Shown one piece after another: positions 26,460-35,283 of a stretch of 64,000 nucleotides of DNA. Each line of letters opens with the position of its first letter. Position 1 is the first letter of the stretch. The notes beneath the pieces are model-generated. The model had not been told where the DNA came from. It was given only the letters and a program-made list of their open reading frames with translations, and made no database searches. A program made the position numbers and the translations under genes. Source of the DNA: Ruegeria arenilitoris (GTDB lineage: Bacteria; Pseudomonadota; Alphaproteobacteria; Rhodobacterales; Rhodobacteraceae); contig NZ_WPYP01000005.1 in assembly GCF_013030985.1 (NCBI RefSeq), forward strand, positions 237,353-301,352. The letters are read 5' to 3'.

Positions 26460-26482
26460 GCCGCTCACCACGGAGATCCAAA

Positions 26483-27877
26483 ATGACTGAAACCAAATTC
26501 GATATGATCGTAATCGGAGCAGGGCCAGGTGGTTATGTTGCCGCAATCCGTGCAGCCCAACTGGGGTTGGATGTCGTTTGTATCGAGCGTGAACACCTCG
26601 GTGGCATTTGTCTTAACTGGGGCTGCATTCCCACAAAGGCACTTCTACGCTCAAGCGAAGTGCTACACTTGGCTCAGAATGCAAAAGACTTTGGGCTGAA
26701 GATTGAAGATCCGGAACACGACCTCGAAGCAATTGTCGCGCGATCGCGGAGAGTTGCCAAACAGCTTTCAAACGGCGTTGGCTATTTGTTCAAGAAGAAC
26801 AAAGTCACATCCATTATGGGTGAAGCACGCTTGGCAGGGAATGGCGAAGTTGTTGTGAAATCCAACGAGGAAGAGCAGAAATTGCGTGCGGACAATATTG
26901 TTCTGGCAACCGGTGCCCGCGCGAGAGATCTTCCTGGACTTGAAGCTGATGGGAACCGCGTGTGGTCCTACAAACATGCTTTGCAGCCGCCGCACGAACC
27001 GAAAAAGTTGCTGGTCATCGGTTCCGGTGCGATCGGTATCGAATTTGCAAGTTTTTACAACGCGATCGGAGCAGAAACGACCGTTGTGGAAGTAATGGAT
27101 CGCATATTGCCTGTCGAAGACGCCGAGATATCGACCTATGCTAAGAAGAGCTTCAGCAAACAGGGTATGAAATTCTTCGAGGGCTCGAAAGTTACGCAGC
27201 TTGAACGTCTCAGCGACCGAGTTGTTGCTCATATCGAAAAGGACGGCGAGGTTACGGTTCAGGAGTTTGACACCGTGATTTCAGCTGTAGGTATCACCGG
27301 CAACGTTGAGAACCTTGGCCTCGAAGAGATGGGTATTGAGATCGACCGAAATCACGTCGTCACAGACGAGTATTGCCGCACCAATATACCTGGACTCTAT
27401 GCTATCGGAGATGTCGCAGGGGCTCCTTGGCTTGCCCACAAGGCAAGTCACGAGGGCGTCATGGTCGCGGAACTCATCGCTGGACTTGAAGGTCACCCTG
27501 TCAAGCCGGAGAGTATTGCAGGTTGCACGTATTGCCACCCTCAGATCGCGAGCGTTGGCATGACTGAAGCGCAAGCAATCGAAGCCGGTTTTGAAATAAA
27601 AGTCGGGCGGTTTCCTTACCAGGGCAACGGCAAAGCCATTGCCTTGGGCGACGCGCAGGGGATGATCAAAACCATCTTTGATGCCAAGACCGAACGACTG
27701 CTTGGCGCGCATATGGTCGGGGCCGAAGTGACCGAACTTATACAAGGATACGTCGTTGGGCAAAAGCTCAATGCAACGGGTTCAGATTTGATGGAAACTG
27801 TATTCCCACACCCAACGCTTAGCGAAATGATGCATGAAAGCGCGCTCGACGCTTTCGGTAAAGTCATCCACAAGTAG
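26483..27877 (+). CDS. lpdA: Dihydrolipoyl dehydrogenase (E3)
   Basis: A 464-residue E3. GAGPGGYVAAIRAAQLG binds FAD, GGICLNWGCIPTKALLRS holds the redox disulfide Cys-x4-Cys, GSGAIGIEFASFYNAIG binds NAD, and FPHPTLSEMMHESALDAFG carries the C-terminal His-Glu pair. All catalytic residues are present. It closes the operon and reoxidises the lipoyl carrier. CGGAG precedes ATG 26483. The convergent regulator gene begins 51 bases beyond its stop. Confidence 0.9.
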   Translation: MTETKFDMIVIGAGPGGYVAAIRAAQLGLDVVCIEREHLGGICLNWGCIPTKALLRSSEVLHLAQNAKDFGLKIEDPEHDLEAIVARSRRVAKQLSNGVGYLFKKNKVTSIMGEARLAGNGEVVVKSNEEEQKLRADNIVLATGARARDLPGLEADGNRVWSYKHALQPPHEPKKLLVIGSGAIGIEFASFYNAIGAETTVVEVMDRILPVEDAEISTYAKKSFSKQGMKFFEGSKVTQLERLSDRVVAHIEKDGEVTVQEFDTVISAVGITGNVENLGLEEMGIEIDRNHVVTDEYCRTNIPGLYAIGDVAGAPWLAHKASHEGVMVAELIAGLEGHPVKPESIAGCTYCHPQIASVGMTEAQAIEAGFEIKVGRFPYQGNGKAIALGDAQGMIKTIFDAKTERLLGAHMVGAEVTELIQGYVVGQKLNATGSDLMETVFPHPTLSEMMHESALDAFGKVIHK

Positions 27878-27928
27878 TTTCGCTCAACCGCTTGTCGGCA
27901 ACACTATTTGTAGCCGACCATGTTGATG

Positions 27929-29803
27929 CTAACGGGGTCGTGCGATGCCATATTGTTTCATTTTCCGATGAATGGTTGCGCGGCCCATCCCTATATTGCG
28001 CGCTGCTCTTGAGACGTTCCATCGGGCACCAATCAGCGCATCCTGAATGAGAGTCCGCTCATCATAGGACTGGTCGGAATAACTCTGTCTTGTTTCTATG
28101 GCCCTGTGTTTTTCGGACAAGGGTATGGTGCGTTCCGGCAAGTCCAGTCGTGAGATACGCCGACCGTCCCCTTCCATAAGCGCTTGCTGCAGGGCGTTTT
28201 TTAGCTCTCGGACATTACCCGGCCAATCAGAACAGGAAATCATACATTTGGCTTCTTCTGTTATTTGAACTGCCTCTCCTGCCAATTGTCGAGCGATCTC
28301 ACCAGCCAAGGCCTCAACCCGTTCACGCTGCCGAAGAGGAGGAAGTTGAACAATCGTATTTGCCAGCAGGAAATAGAGATCATCACGGAACTTTCCGTCC
28401 TGTACCGCAATGTGAAGTGGCTGACGGCATGTCGCGATAATCTTGGGCGTCTGCTCCGAATTCTGCTCTGCGAGCAGCAACCCGTTTGCCTCAATTTCAC
28501 CCATTAGCATCCTGAGGCGAGCCTGCGCGAATTTTGGCAGTTCGTCTACGTTCTCAAAAACCAGCACGATTTGTTCTTGGTCTGCTACTCCAAAGGAACC
28601 CGCAATACGCGCTTGCTCAAGCAAGGTCTGAAAGTAAAGTTTGTCCTGTTCAGTTTCTCCCAGCGACGCGCAATCCACTTTCGTTATGCGTCCCGAATTA
28701 GACTTGTCAGCTTCGAGGATCGCAGCAATGAGGGCAGTTTTTCCGGTTCCGGACTCTCCTTCGATCAAGAACGGCAATCCCTTCCGGTAGTGTGCCAGCG
28801 CTCTCGTGCAGAGCGCAGCCATTCGATCGCTTCCAATTGAAAGCTGGCGCAACGAAGCGGCCAGTCGGATACGCTTCGGTTTTTGCGAAGCGACTGCCTT
28901 AAGGCTCCGCCCTGACGCTGGAGAAGTACGCTTACCCCTATTAGGCCGCGCCGAGAAATTGAGAACAGGCCCTTCTTTCGACCGAACACTCATGACTCTT
29001 TCGGGGACGCTTTCCATCGCCTTTGCATCAGTGCCGAACACCAGCTCAAAAGCCTTCCCTTTCAGGGCCGCGGGCGTCTTGTCACCTACAAGGCGATGCG
29101 CTCCTGCGGTGGTACCCAGGATGATCCCAGCTTCATTCAGTGCCACAAGTTCATCCCGCTTCAGCAAGTCGCGCCCATTAACTGAGGAAACAGATATGAT
29201 CAAACTGTCTGCAAACCGCTTTTCGAATAGGATACGTTGAATGCGGTCTGCTGCAGTACCGAGAAGCTGAGACGCAAACAGATAATCTGCAGAGTTATTG
29301 CGATCCAACATAGCCAAGCTGATTGCACCGAGAGTTTGGTTCTCTGCGTTAAATAGCGGGGCGGCTGTACAAGCAAATGGGTGCAATGACGAAAAGTAGT
29401 GGTTTCTTCCGCTTACGGTGAAGGCATCTCTCTCAGATAACGCCATGCTCACACCATTGGTTCCAGCAATGCGCTCATCCCAACAGGAGCCGATGGCAAT
29501 TCCGTTTTCTTCAAAGATTGAACGGCCTTGTTCAGTGCCTTCCAAACGCACCGACACGCCCTCTGTATCTGTGACTACAAGACAATGACCAGCATTGGCA
29601 GCTAATTGAGCGAGTTGGCTGATTATCCCTTGGCGTCCACCCGAACGTTCTACCAATTCCTCTAACCGAGGAGCCACTTCAGATGATTGCAGGCGAAGGA
29701 TGGGGCGAGCTGCATCCCGAACAAGCTTGTATTTAAGCTCGCAGCGCTCCCAAGACTCACTAATGGCATTCCCAAAGTGTAAGGAATTATCGGTTTCCAC
29801 CAT
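27929..29803 (-). CDS. acoR: AcoR-like regulator lacking GAFTGA
   Basis: A 624-residue protein with AcoR architecture: an N-terminal SWERC helix, a GAF domain (about 60-200, with GTNGVSMAL), an AAA+ domain with Walker A GESGTGKT at 349-356, and a Fis-type helix-turn-helix (585-620). Two things are odd. The GAFTGA loop that contacts sigma-54 is absent between Walker A and the next strand, and Walker B reads IVLVFENVDEL where the family has a D-E pair. RQRERVEALA and FRDDLYFLL are normal. ATG 29803 has GGGGAGG before it. It is convergent with the operon it probably controls. Confidence 0.8.
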   Translation of the reverse strand: MVETDNSLHFGNAISESWERCELKYKLVRDAARPILRLQSSEVAPRLEELVERSGGRQGIISQLAQLAANAGHCLVVTDTEGVSVRLEGTEQGRSIFEENGIAIGSCWDERIAGTNGVSMALSERDAFTVSGRNHYFSSLHPFACTAAPLFNAENQTLGAISLAMLDRNNSADYLFASQLLGTAADRIQRILFEKRFADSLIISVSSVNGRDLLKRDELVALNEAGIILGTTAGAHRLVGDKTPAALKGKAFELVFGTDAKAMESVPERVMSVRSKEGPVLNFSARPNRGKRTSPASGRSLKAVASQKPKRIRLAASLRQLSIGSDRMAALCTRALAHYRKGLPFLIEGESGTGKTALIAAILEADKSNSGRITKVDCASLGETEQDKLYFQTLLEQARIAGSFGVADQEQIVLVFENVDELPKFAQARLRMLMGEIEANGLLLAEQNSEQTPKIIATCRQPLHIAVQDGKFRDDLYFLLANTIVQLPPLRQRERVEALAGEIARQLAGEAVQITEEAKCMISCSDWPGNVRELKNALQQALMEGDGRRISRLDLPERTIPLSEKHRAIETRQSYSDQSYDERTLIQDALIGARWNVSRAARNIGMGRATIHRKMKQYGIARPR

Positions 29804-29891
29804 ATGTCCTCCCCGTGCCACCAGCCTACAGCATTGAACGCTATTTCAACAAATAAACGTCAATGCTCTCACAGCTCCCCTCTTTGCGAGC

Positions 29892-30680
29892 TTACCGCAC
29901 GGTAGCCGTGACCTCGTGGATGGCTTCCATCACAGATTTTCTATGATCTTCATCCATTGCTGCAGCGTGGGGTCGCGCCAACTGACCTGAATCGTTGTCG
30001 AAGTATTTGCCGGAGGCATTGGCAAACTCAGAATCCAGCGCGGCACGGCACAGGATGTCCGCACCTATTCTCATATCATTTCCTGCGACGCCAAATCCCT
30101 CTTTCACCATCTTAGAGGCAAGCAGTGAACCAGGGTTCACCGCAATGACAGACGGGCCCTTTGGTAGCGCTTTTGCCAGTTCCTGAGACCAGATAGTGAT
30201 CGCCAGTTTGCTTTGAGCATAGGCCCCGAAGTCGTCCAGCGAACCATGGCCGGTCATCGCCTTTGCATCGACCGGAGCTTGTGCGGCAGAAGACAGGTTA
30301 ACTATGCGGCCATCCTGTGGGATGATCGGCAGCAGCCGCTGCGTCAACACCCACGGTGCGAGAGTATTGACCACAAAGCGAACGTCGAAGCCATCCGGGG
30401 TTCGAGTGTTGGGCGTCTTGTAGACGCCAGCATTGTTGATCAGGACATCGATGCGGTCATTTCGGCCAAGAATCTCCGCCGATAGTGCTTCGACATCACT
30501 TAGCTTTGAAAAGTCGGCGACATAGCTTTCTGTCTGGCCACCGAGTTCCGTCGCCGCCACCTCAAGCTTAGCTGGGTTTCGGCCATGTAGCAGAATTCTG
30601 TGTCCCATTGCCGAGAGGGTTTTGGCAGTCAAGAGACCGAGGCCGTCGGTTGATCCGGTGATGAGAATTGTCTTGGACAT
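29892..30680 (-). CDS. SDR-family oxidoreductase
   Basis: A 262-residue SDR. TGSTDGLG at 8-15, NNAG near 86 and YAQSK near 161. The last third, VIAVNPGSLLASKMVKEGFG, resembles retinol-dehydrogenase/WWOX-like SDRs. AAGGAATG precedes the ATG. It lies 88 bases upstream of the AcoR-like gene on the same strand; a shared transcript is possible but not shown. The substrate is unknown. Confidence 0.88.
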   Translation of the reverse strand: MSKTILITGSTDGLGLLTAKTLSAMGHRILLHGRNPAKLEVAATELGGQTESYVADFSKLSDVEALSAEILGRNDRIDVLINNAGVYKTPNTRTPDGFDVRFVVNTLAPWVLTQRLLPIIPQDGRIVNLSSAAQAPVDAKAMTGHGSLDDFGAYAQSKLAITIWSQELAKALPKGPSVIAVNPGSLLASKMVKEGFGVAGNDMRIGADILCRAALDSEFANASGKYFDNDSGQLARPHAAAMDEDHRKSVMEAIHEVTATVR

Positions 30681-30819
30681 GGTTCATTCCTTTGTTCACA
30701 AGCCAGGCTTCAGATGGTTGAGGACGGACTGCCCTTTGAACTTAGTATTCATCCGATCTCTAATAGCCGAGCGTTTTTGAAGCTCGCTTTAGGTATCTGT
30801 CTGGCTTTGCGCCAACTTG

Positions 30820-31599
30820 TCAGAAGCGAACAACAGTTCTGCTTTCAAGGCTCTTTCGAATTGAATGGACACTTGGATCCTCGACCAAATCGACTGCGCT
30901 GTGACCCACTGAAGGCAAGCCTTGATTGTCGTAGATATTGAATAGGACAATCTCATCCGGGGTCATGTGTGACTGATAAACCCATTCATGTGCGTCGCTC
31001 GCCGCCAGCCCCATGATATGGCCGCGCCGATCAGGGTAAATCAGGTCGATCAGAATCCAATCTTCATTTGTGACGCTGGATGGGCGAACAAAACCAAGCG
31101 GTGCGCTATTGATCTGGTTTTCGACAGGGCGCCAGATATTGATGAAGGCATAATGCCCCGTGTTCCACTCTACAGCTTTGTCTGACCCGAGAATGTCTAC
31201 CAGTCGCTTTTCCGCCCCCTCAGTGCTGTAGTCGCTATGAACATTGCGGGCAGGTTTGCGATTGGAGTCAGGGTCATCGACTCTTAATGTGTGGTCGAAA
31301 ACAACGACCTCTTTGGCACCCAGATGCTGAATAAGCAACTCTGTCAATTCGCGGTCGTAAACCTGTTGCCAATCGTTTCCATCGTCGAACGAGGTTACAT
31401 TGCTGGGTGATGTGACAAACGAAACGCCGTCCGTAGAGAACGAAACTGCATCCTCAGACCCCCGCAGGTCCCGAAGTGGAATTTCCGTCGCAACAAGTTC
31501 TGGCGAGATCAGATTTCCTGCGACACCACCAGCATCAATTTGAAATGCCTGCCTCGACGCGCTGTGGACGTGGTAATTGACGGTTGCAGCACCCGGCAT
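30820..31599 (-). CDS. CmcJ/NvfI family oxidoreductase-like protein
   Basis: A 259-residue protein. RNVHSDYSTEGAEKRLVDIL, INIWRPVENQINSAPL and the closing VLFNIYDNQGLPSVGHSAVD are the conserved blocks of the CmcJ/NvfI/GA4-desaturase-like family. Its fungal members are iron/2-oxoglutarate enzymes, with H-x-D and a distal histidine at comparable places (HSD and GHSA). AAGGAGAAGG fixes ATG 31599; the longer frame to 31881 overlaps the LysR start region. It is divergent from the LysR gene at 31757, its likely regulator. The substrate is unknown. Confidence 0.75.
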   Translation of the reverse strand: MPGAATVNYHVHSASRQAFQIDAGGVAGNLISPELVATEIPLRDLRGSEDAVSFSTDGVSFVTSPSNVTSFDDGNDWQQVYDRELTELLIQHLGAKEVVVFDHTLRVDDPDSNRKPARNVHSDYSTEGAEKRLVDILGSDKAVEWNTGHYAFINIWRPVENQINSAPLGFVRPSSVTNEDWILIDLIYPDRRGHIMGLAASDAHEWVYQSHMTPDEIVLFNIYDNQGLPSVGHSAVDLVEDPSVHSIRKSLESRTVVRF

Positions 31600-31756
31600 A
31601 GCCTTCTCCTTCTTTACACCGATTTCGGTTCGCGATTTGGGAAGCAAAATGCGTTCGCATCGCGCCCGCTTTTGGCTTGCCTCGAAGATACGCATTGAAG
31701 AATGAATAAAAATGGGCCATTCAAAGATAGATAATTCGGATTTTGGATATAATGTG

Positions 31757-32665
31757 ATGGATACCGAAAGCCTTCGCCTGTTTGTACTTGCAGCTGAAAA
31801 GCTCAACATTAGCGCAGCAGGGCGCGAACTCGGTTTTGCACCGGCTGTAGCAAGCGCCCGGCTTGCCAAGCTCGAACACACATTGGGTGCTGACTTGCTG
31901 CACCGCTCGACCCGTAAAGTTGCTTTATCCCTGGAAGGCGCTGAATTTCTGCCCTATGCCCGCGAAATTCTGGCGCAAGAGAGTGCTGGACGCGCCGCAT
32001 TGGGGCAGGGACAAACTCAGCCCACAGGAACGCTGCGCTTTACCGCGCCCAGCACTTTTGCCCAGCTTTACATCGCGCCTATCCTGCCAGAATTCGTCGT
32101 GCAATACCCGGGGGTTAATCTCGACCTTCGACTGTCCGACAGCCAATTCAACCTGATTGAGGGCAGCTACGACTTGGCTATTCGGAACTCAGCGCTTGAA
32201 GATACCAGCCTCAAGGGCCGCAAGCTCGCTGACGACACTCGCGTACTTTGTGCCTCTCCCCGGTATTTGGCCGAGCGTGGGGCACCGGCAGTGCCATCCG
32301 ATCTGGTGGATCATGATTTGATCGCATTCAGAGATCAGGAGCCGCGTCCTCTCACCGGTACTGACGGTTCCTCCGGAGAATTTGATCCTCGCGCGGCCCG
32401 CTGTCAGCTAACTTTTGACGATGGCCTAAGCCAAAAACTTGCCACGATAGCTGGAGCAGGTATTTCAATGAATTCGCTCTGGAGCGTCCACCGTGAACTG
32501 TCGGAAGGCAGTCTTGTTCAGGTCTTGCCAAACTATCGGGTGACTGACGCATCTGTGTTGTGGCTTGTCTATCCGAAAGCAAACGTCTTGTCCGCTAAGG
32601 TTCGGGTTCTCATGGATTTCTTGTTGGACCGGATCGGAAAGCAGCCAAGTTGGGAAATGTCCTGA
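31757..32665 (+). CDS. LysR-family regulator
   Basis: A 302-residue LysR protein. The N-terminal helix-turn-helix (SLRLFVLAAEKLNISAAGRE, then LGFAPAVASARLAKLE) is followed by an effector-binding domain resembling the CrgA/AaeR-like group. ATG 31757 is chosen over the ATG at 31712. It is divergent from the CmcJ-like gene. Confidence 0.88.
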   Translation: MDTESLRLFVLAAEKLNISAAGRELGFAPAVASARLAKLEHTLGADLLHRSTRKVALSLEGAEFLPYAREILAQESAGRAALGQGQTQPTGTLRFTAPSTFAQLYIAPILPEFVVQYPGVNLDLRLSDSQFNLIEGSYDLAIRNSALEDTSLKGRKLADDTRVLCASPRYLAERGAPAVPSDLVDHDLIAFRDQEPRPLTGTDGSSGEFDPRAARCQLTFDDGLSQKLATIAGAGISMNSLWSVHRELSEGSLVQVLPNYRVTDASVLWLVYPKANVLSAKVRVLMDFLLDRIGKQPSWEMS

Positions 32666-33098
32666 GTTTTGGATTAGTGTCTTGTCTGACCTGGAAGTTG
32701 GACGCGGGCTGCCGATCGGCGAAATCGCCACCATTGCCCTGATCTAAACTACGGGAAGATTGTTTGATGCCCGCGACATAGCCTGCTCTGATCCTTGGTG
32801 GCCGCATGATCGATACTCCGCTGCTTAGAAGAGCGCGGAACACTCTTCGTCTCGCCGGTAGGAACTTCTGACGTCGGTTTGGATCGCGTTTTGGCAGTGC
32901 GAACAACGTTCAATTTGGGGTAACTCAATGTCTGCTTCGGGGAAGCTGCACTGTGGCGATGAACGTTATGACGAACGTCAGCTAAGGGCCGTCTTTTTCG
33001 GTGCCGGATGTTTCCTCTGATTTGGATGCTGCAACGCCTGCGAAGCGCGGAAAGAGCCCGAAGCAGACTCTAGTTCGTGACATCAGACGACCTCAGGT
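32666..33098. other. Intergenic stretch, no gene seen
   Basis: About 430 bases between LysR genes facing one another. One part (32927-33010, starting ATGTCTGCTTCGGGGAAGCT) has the flavour of the degenerate intergenic repeats elsewhere in the window but no exact match in the window. I see no credible gene or RNA. Confidence 0.4.
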
Positions 33099-33998
33099 TC
33101 AGAGAATTGTTCGCGTGCCGAGATGGTCTGCAAGCTGATCGAATACCAACCTGATCCTTCGCGCTGTTTGTAACTCAGAGTGTGTGGCCAACCAGATAGG
33201 AAACTTGAACGGCTCGCGTTCGGGCAGAACACGCTCCACACCGGGTGTCAGGGCCGCCACATCGTCTGACATAACACTAATGCCGAAGCCTTGGCGCACA
33301 AGCTCCCATGATACTATCCCGCTCTGCGACCCAATCCGGAAATTCTTGCGGGTTACTTCGATGCCGGCCGGATTGAGAAATCCAATCATCGTGTCAATGT
33401 CTCCAAAACCGACGAAATCCAACTTGGCAATTTCTTCTTCATTTCTTGGTCGTCCAACCTGTTCTAGGTACGAAGGGGCGGCGTAAAAATGTGCCGTCGC
33501 TTCTGCCACCAGCTTTGCAATCAGGTCCGGCTGTGTTGGGCGAACATGCCGAACTGCAATATCTGCCTCACGCCGCTGTATGTCTCGTATATCATTTGCC
33601 GCAATGACGTCGATCTCAAGCCGCGGTGCCGCGAGCCTGATTTGCTTAAGAATGGGCGGCAGCTGATAGGCTGACATCACGTCGGACGCAGTGATCCTGA
33701 CTTGCCCTTCAATGGCTTGTGACTGGCTTGTTGCAGTCAGAGAAATCCTATTCGCAACATTTGCCATTTCACTGACATGTACCAACAGCTCAGCACCAGC
33801 GGTTGTCAGATTAAGCGACTTGCCAACCCTTTCAAACAAGGTGACGCCGAGCGCCTGTTCCAGCGCGGCGACTTGCCGACCGACAGTTGGCTGGGTCTGC
33901 CCAAGCACGCGCGCCGCTGCGGAAAACGAACCTTCTTCTGCCGTTGCAAGAAAGGACCGTGCCTGGTTCCAATCGAAATTGATAGCGTTCCAATTCAT
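33099..33998 (-). CDS. LysR-family regulator
   Basis: A 299-residue LysR protein: NQARSFLATAEEGSFSAAAR then VLGQTQPTVGRQVAALEQAL, followed by a periplasmic-binding-like effector domain. It is divergent from the methyltransferase gene at 34096, with a 14-bp palindrome over its own start codon (33997-34010) as likely operator. The target is probably the methyltransferase. Confidence 0.88.
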   Translation of the reverse strand: MNWNAINFDWNQARSFLATAEEGSFSAAARVLGQTQPTVGRQVAALEQALGVTLFERVGKSLNLTTAGAELLVHVSEMANVANRISLTATSQSQAIEGQVRITASDVMSAYQLPPILKQIRLAAPRLEIDVIAANDIRDIQRREADIAVRHVRPTQPDLIAKLVAEATAHFYAAPSYLEQVGRPRNEEEIAKLDFVGFGDIDTMIGFLNPAGIEVTRKNFRIGSQSGIVSWELVRQGFGISVMSDDVAALTPGVERVLPEREPFKFPIWLATHSELQTARRIRLVFDQLADHLGTRTIL

Positions 33999-34010
33999 GC
34001 ATTAATGCAT
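33997..34010. promoter_or_regulatory. Palindrome at the LysR start, candidate operator
   Basis: ATGCATTAATGCAT is a perfect 14-bp palindrome overlapping the LysR start codon. It fits the dyad form of LysR boxes (T-N11-A type) and would let the protein repress itself while acting on the divergent gene. Confidence 0.5.
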
Positions 34011-34095
34011 AACAGTTCTGCAATATCTGGCAATTCCATAAAATCGTGTTTTAATTTACTAGCTGCTGTGAAAATTTTGAAAGAGAGAAAAAAAG

Positions 34096-34743
34096 ATGGC
34101 CGCATTGTCCAAAGATGCCGCGTTCTGGAGCAAGATTTCGCGCAAATATGCGGCTGATCCTATCCGGAACATGGAAGGGTATCTGAACACGCTCGAACGT
34201 ACAAAGTCCTACCTGCAAGCCGAAGACAGTGTGTTGGAAATCGGGTGTGGGACGGGGTCAACCGCGTTGCTACTGGCACCGCATGTGGCTCAAGTCACTG
34301 CCTCCGATCTCGCACCGGGGATGATCGAAATCGCCAACGAGAAACTCGCTGAAGAAGAGCTGGAGAATGTCACGTTCAAAGTGGCCGAGGTTCTGCAGCA
34401 CGATCCTGACGACGGTTCTTACGACGCTGTCCTCGCGCATAATCTACTGCACCTTGTACCTGACATGGGTCATGCACTCGAACACATTGCGACCCTTACA
34501 AAACCCGGTGGGGTATTCATTTCCAAGACCGTCTGCGCTCCAGAGAGTGGAGGGTTCAAATATGGCATAATCAGCCGAATAGCGATCCCGATTATGCAGG
34601 TGCTCGGGAAAGCTCCGTTCGTAAATTTTGTATCCGTAGCTGAACTCCAGCACGCTGTTGAACGTGCGGGCTTCGATATCGTTGAGACAGCGGATCAAGC
34701 CGGGTTATTGCCGAGCCGGTACATTGTCGCGAGAAAGCTGTGA
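34096..34743 (+). CDS. Class I SAM-dependent methyltransferase
   Basis: A 215-residue protein. The SAM-binding motif I is VLEIGCGTGSTALLLAPHV; ASDLAPGMIEIANEK is motif II and DAVLAHNLLHLVPDM the third. The start KDAAFWSKISRKYAADPIRN is typical of small methyltransferases acting on small molecules. GAGAGAAAAAA precedes the ATG. It is divergent from a LysR gene. The methyl acceptor is unknown. Confidence 0.85.
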   Translation: MAALSKDAAFWSKISRKYAADPIRNMEGYLNTLERTKSYLQAEDSVLEIGCGTGSTALLLAPHVAQVTASDLAPGMIEIANEKLAEEELENVTFKVAEVLQHDPDDGSYDAVLAHNLLHLVPDMGHALEHIATLTKPGGVFISKTVCAPESGGFKYGIISRIAIPIMQVLGKAPFVNFVSVAELQHAVERAGFDIVETADQAGLLPSRYIVARKL

Positions 34744-34797
34744 AGCAGTATTCGCGCCATAATTACTTTGCATGCAAGGGACAGCTCGGGCCATCAA

Positions 34798-35283
34798 ATG
34801 AGTACAATGATGAAAGATGGGATTTCATTTGCACGCCTTTCGGAAATCGATCCGAATGACATTGCGGTTCATATGTCCGACCCCCGGGTAGCAGAGCATA
34901 TGCCGCTTTTGACGTTCAAATGGAATGTTGAGGTCGCAAGAAAATTTATAGCCAAAAAGGAAGGCTACTGGGCGAGGGACGGTCTTGGACATTGGGCGTT
35001 TTTGTCAAGCGGTCGGTATGTTGGTTGGGGGGGCTTTCAAAAAGAAGGTGACGAGTGGGATTTTGGGTTGGTTTTGCGGCCCGACGCCTTTGGACTTGGG
35101 AAACGGATTTCCAAAATGGCAATCGACTTTGCGATCGCTGATAAACGTATCCCCTTTGTCACGTTTCTGCTGCCACCAAGTAGAAAGAATCTGGGTGCAC
35201 TCCGGAAACTCGGTGCCAAACACATCGGCGAGATCGAATACGAAGATGCTCAGTTTCTCAAGTTTCGCCTGGATACGGAGTGA
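34798..35283 (+). CDS. GNAT-family acetyltransferase
   Basis: A 161-residue GNAT fold: FARLSEIDPNDIAVHMSDPR at the start, the acetyl-CoA segment LVLRPDAFGLGKRISKMAI (Q/RxxGxG/A position) and the closing beta strand FLLPPSRKNLGALRKLGAKH. ATG 34798 is the first of several clustered methionines; 34807 is equally possible. It overlaps the 3' end of the convergent AraC gene by 34 bases. The acceptor is unknown. Confidence 0.75.
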   Translation: MSTMMKDGISFARLSEIDPNDIAVHMSDPRVAEHMPLLTFKWNVEVARKFIAKKEGYWARDGLGHWAFLSSGRYVGWGGFQKEGDEWDFGLVLRPDAFGLGKRISKMAIDFAIADKRIPFVTFLLPPSRKNLGALRKLGAKHIGEIEYEDAQFLKFRLDTE

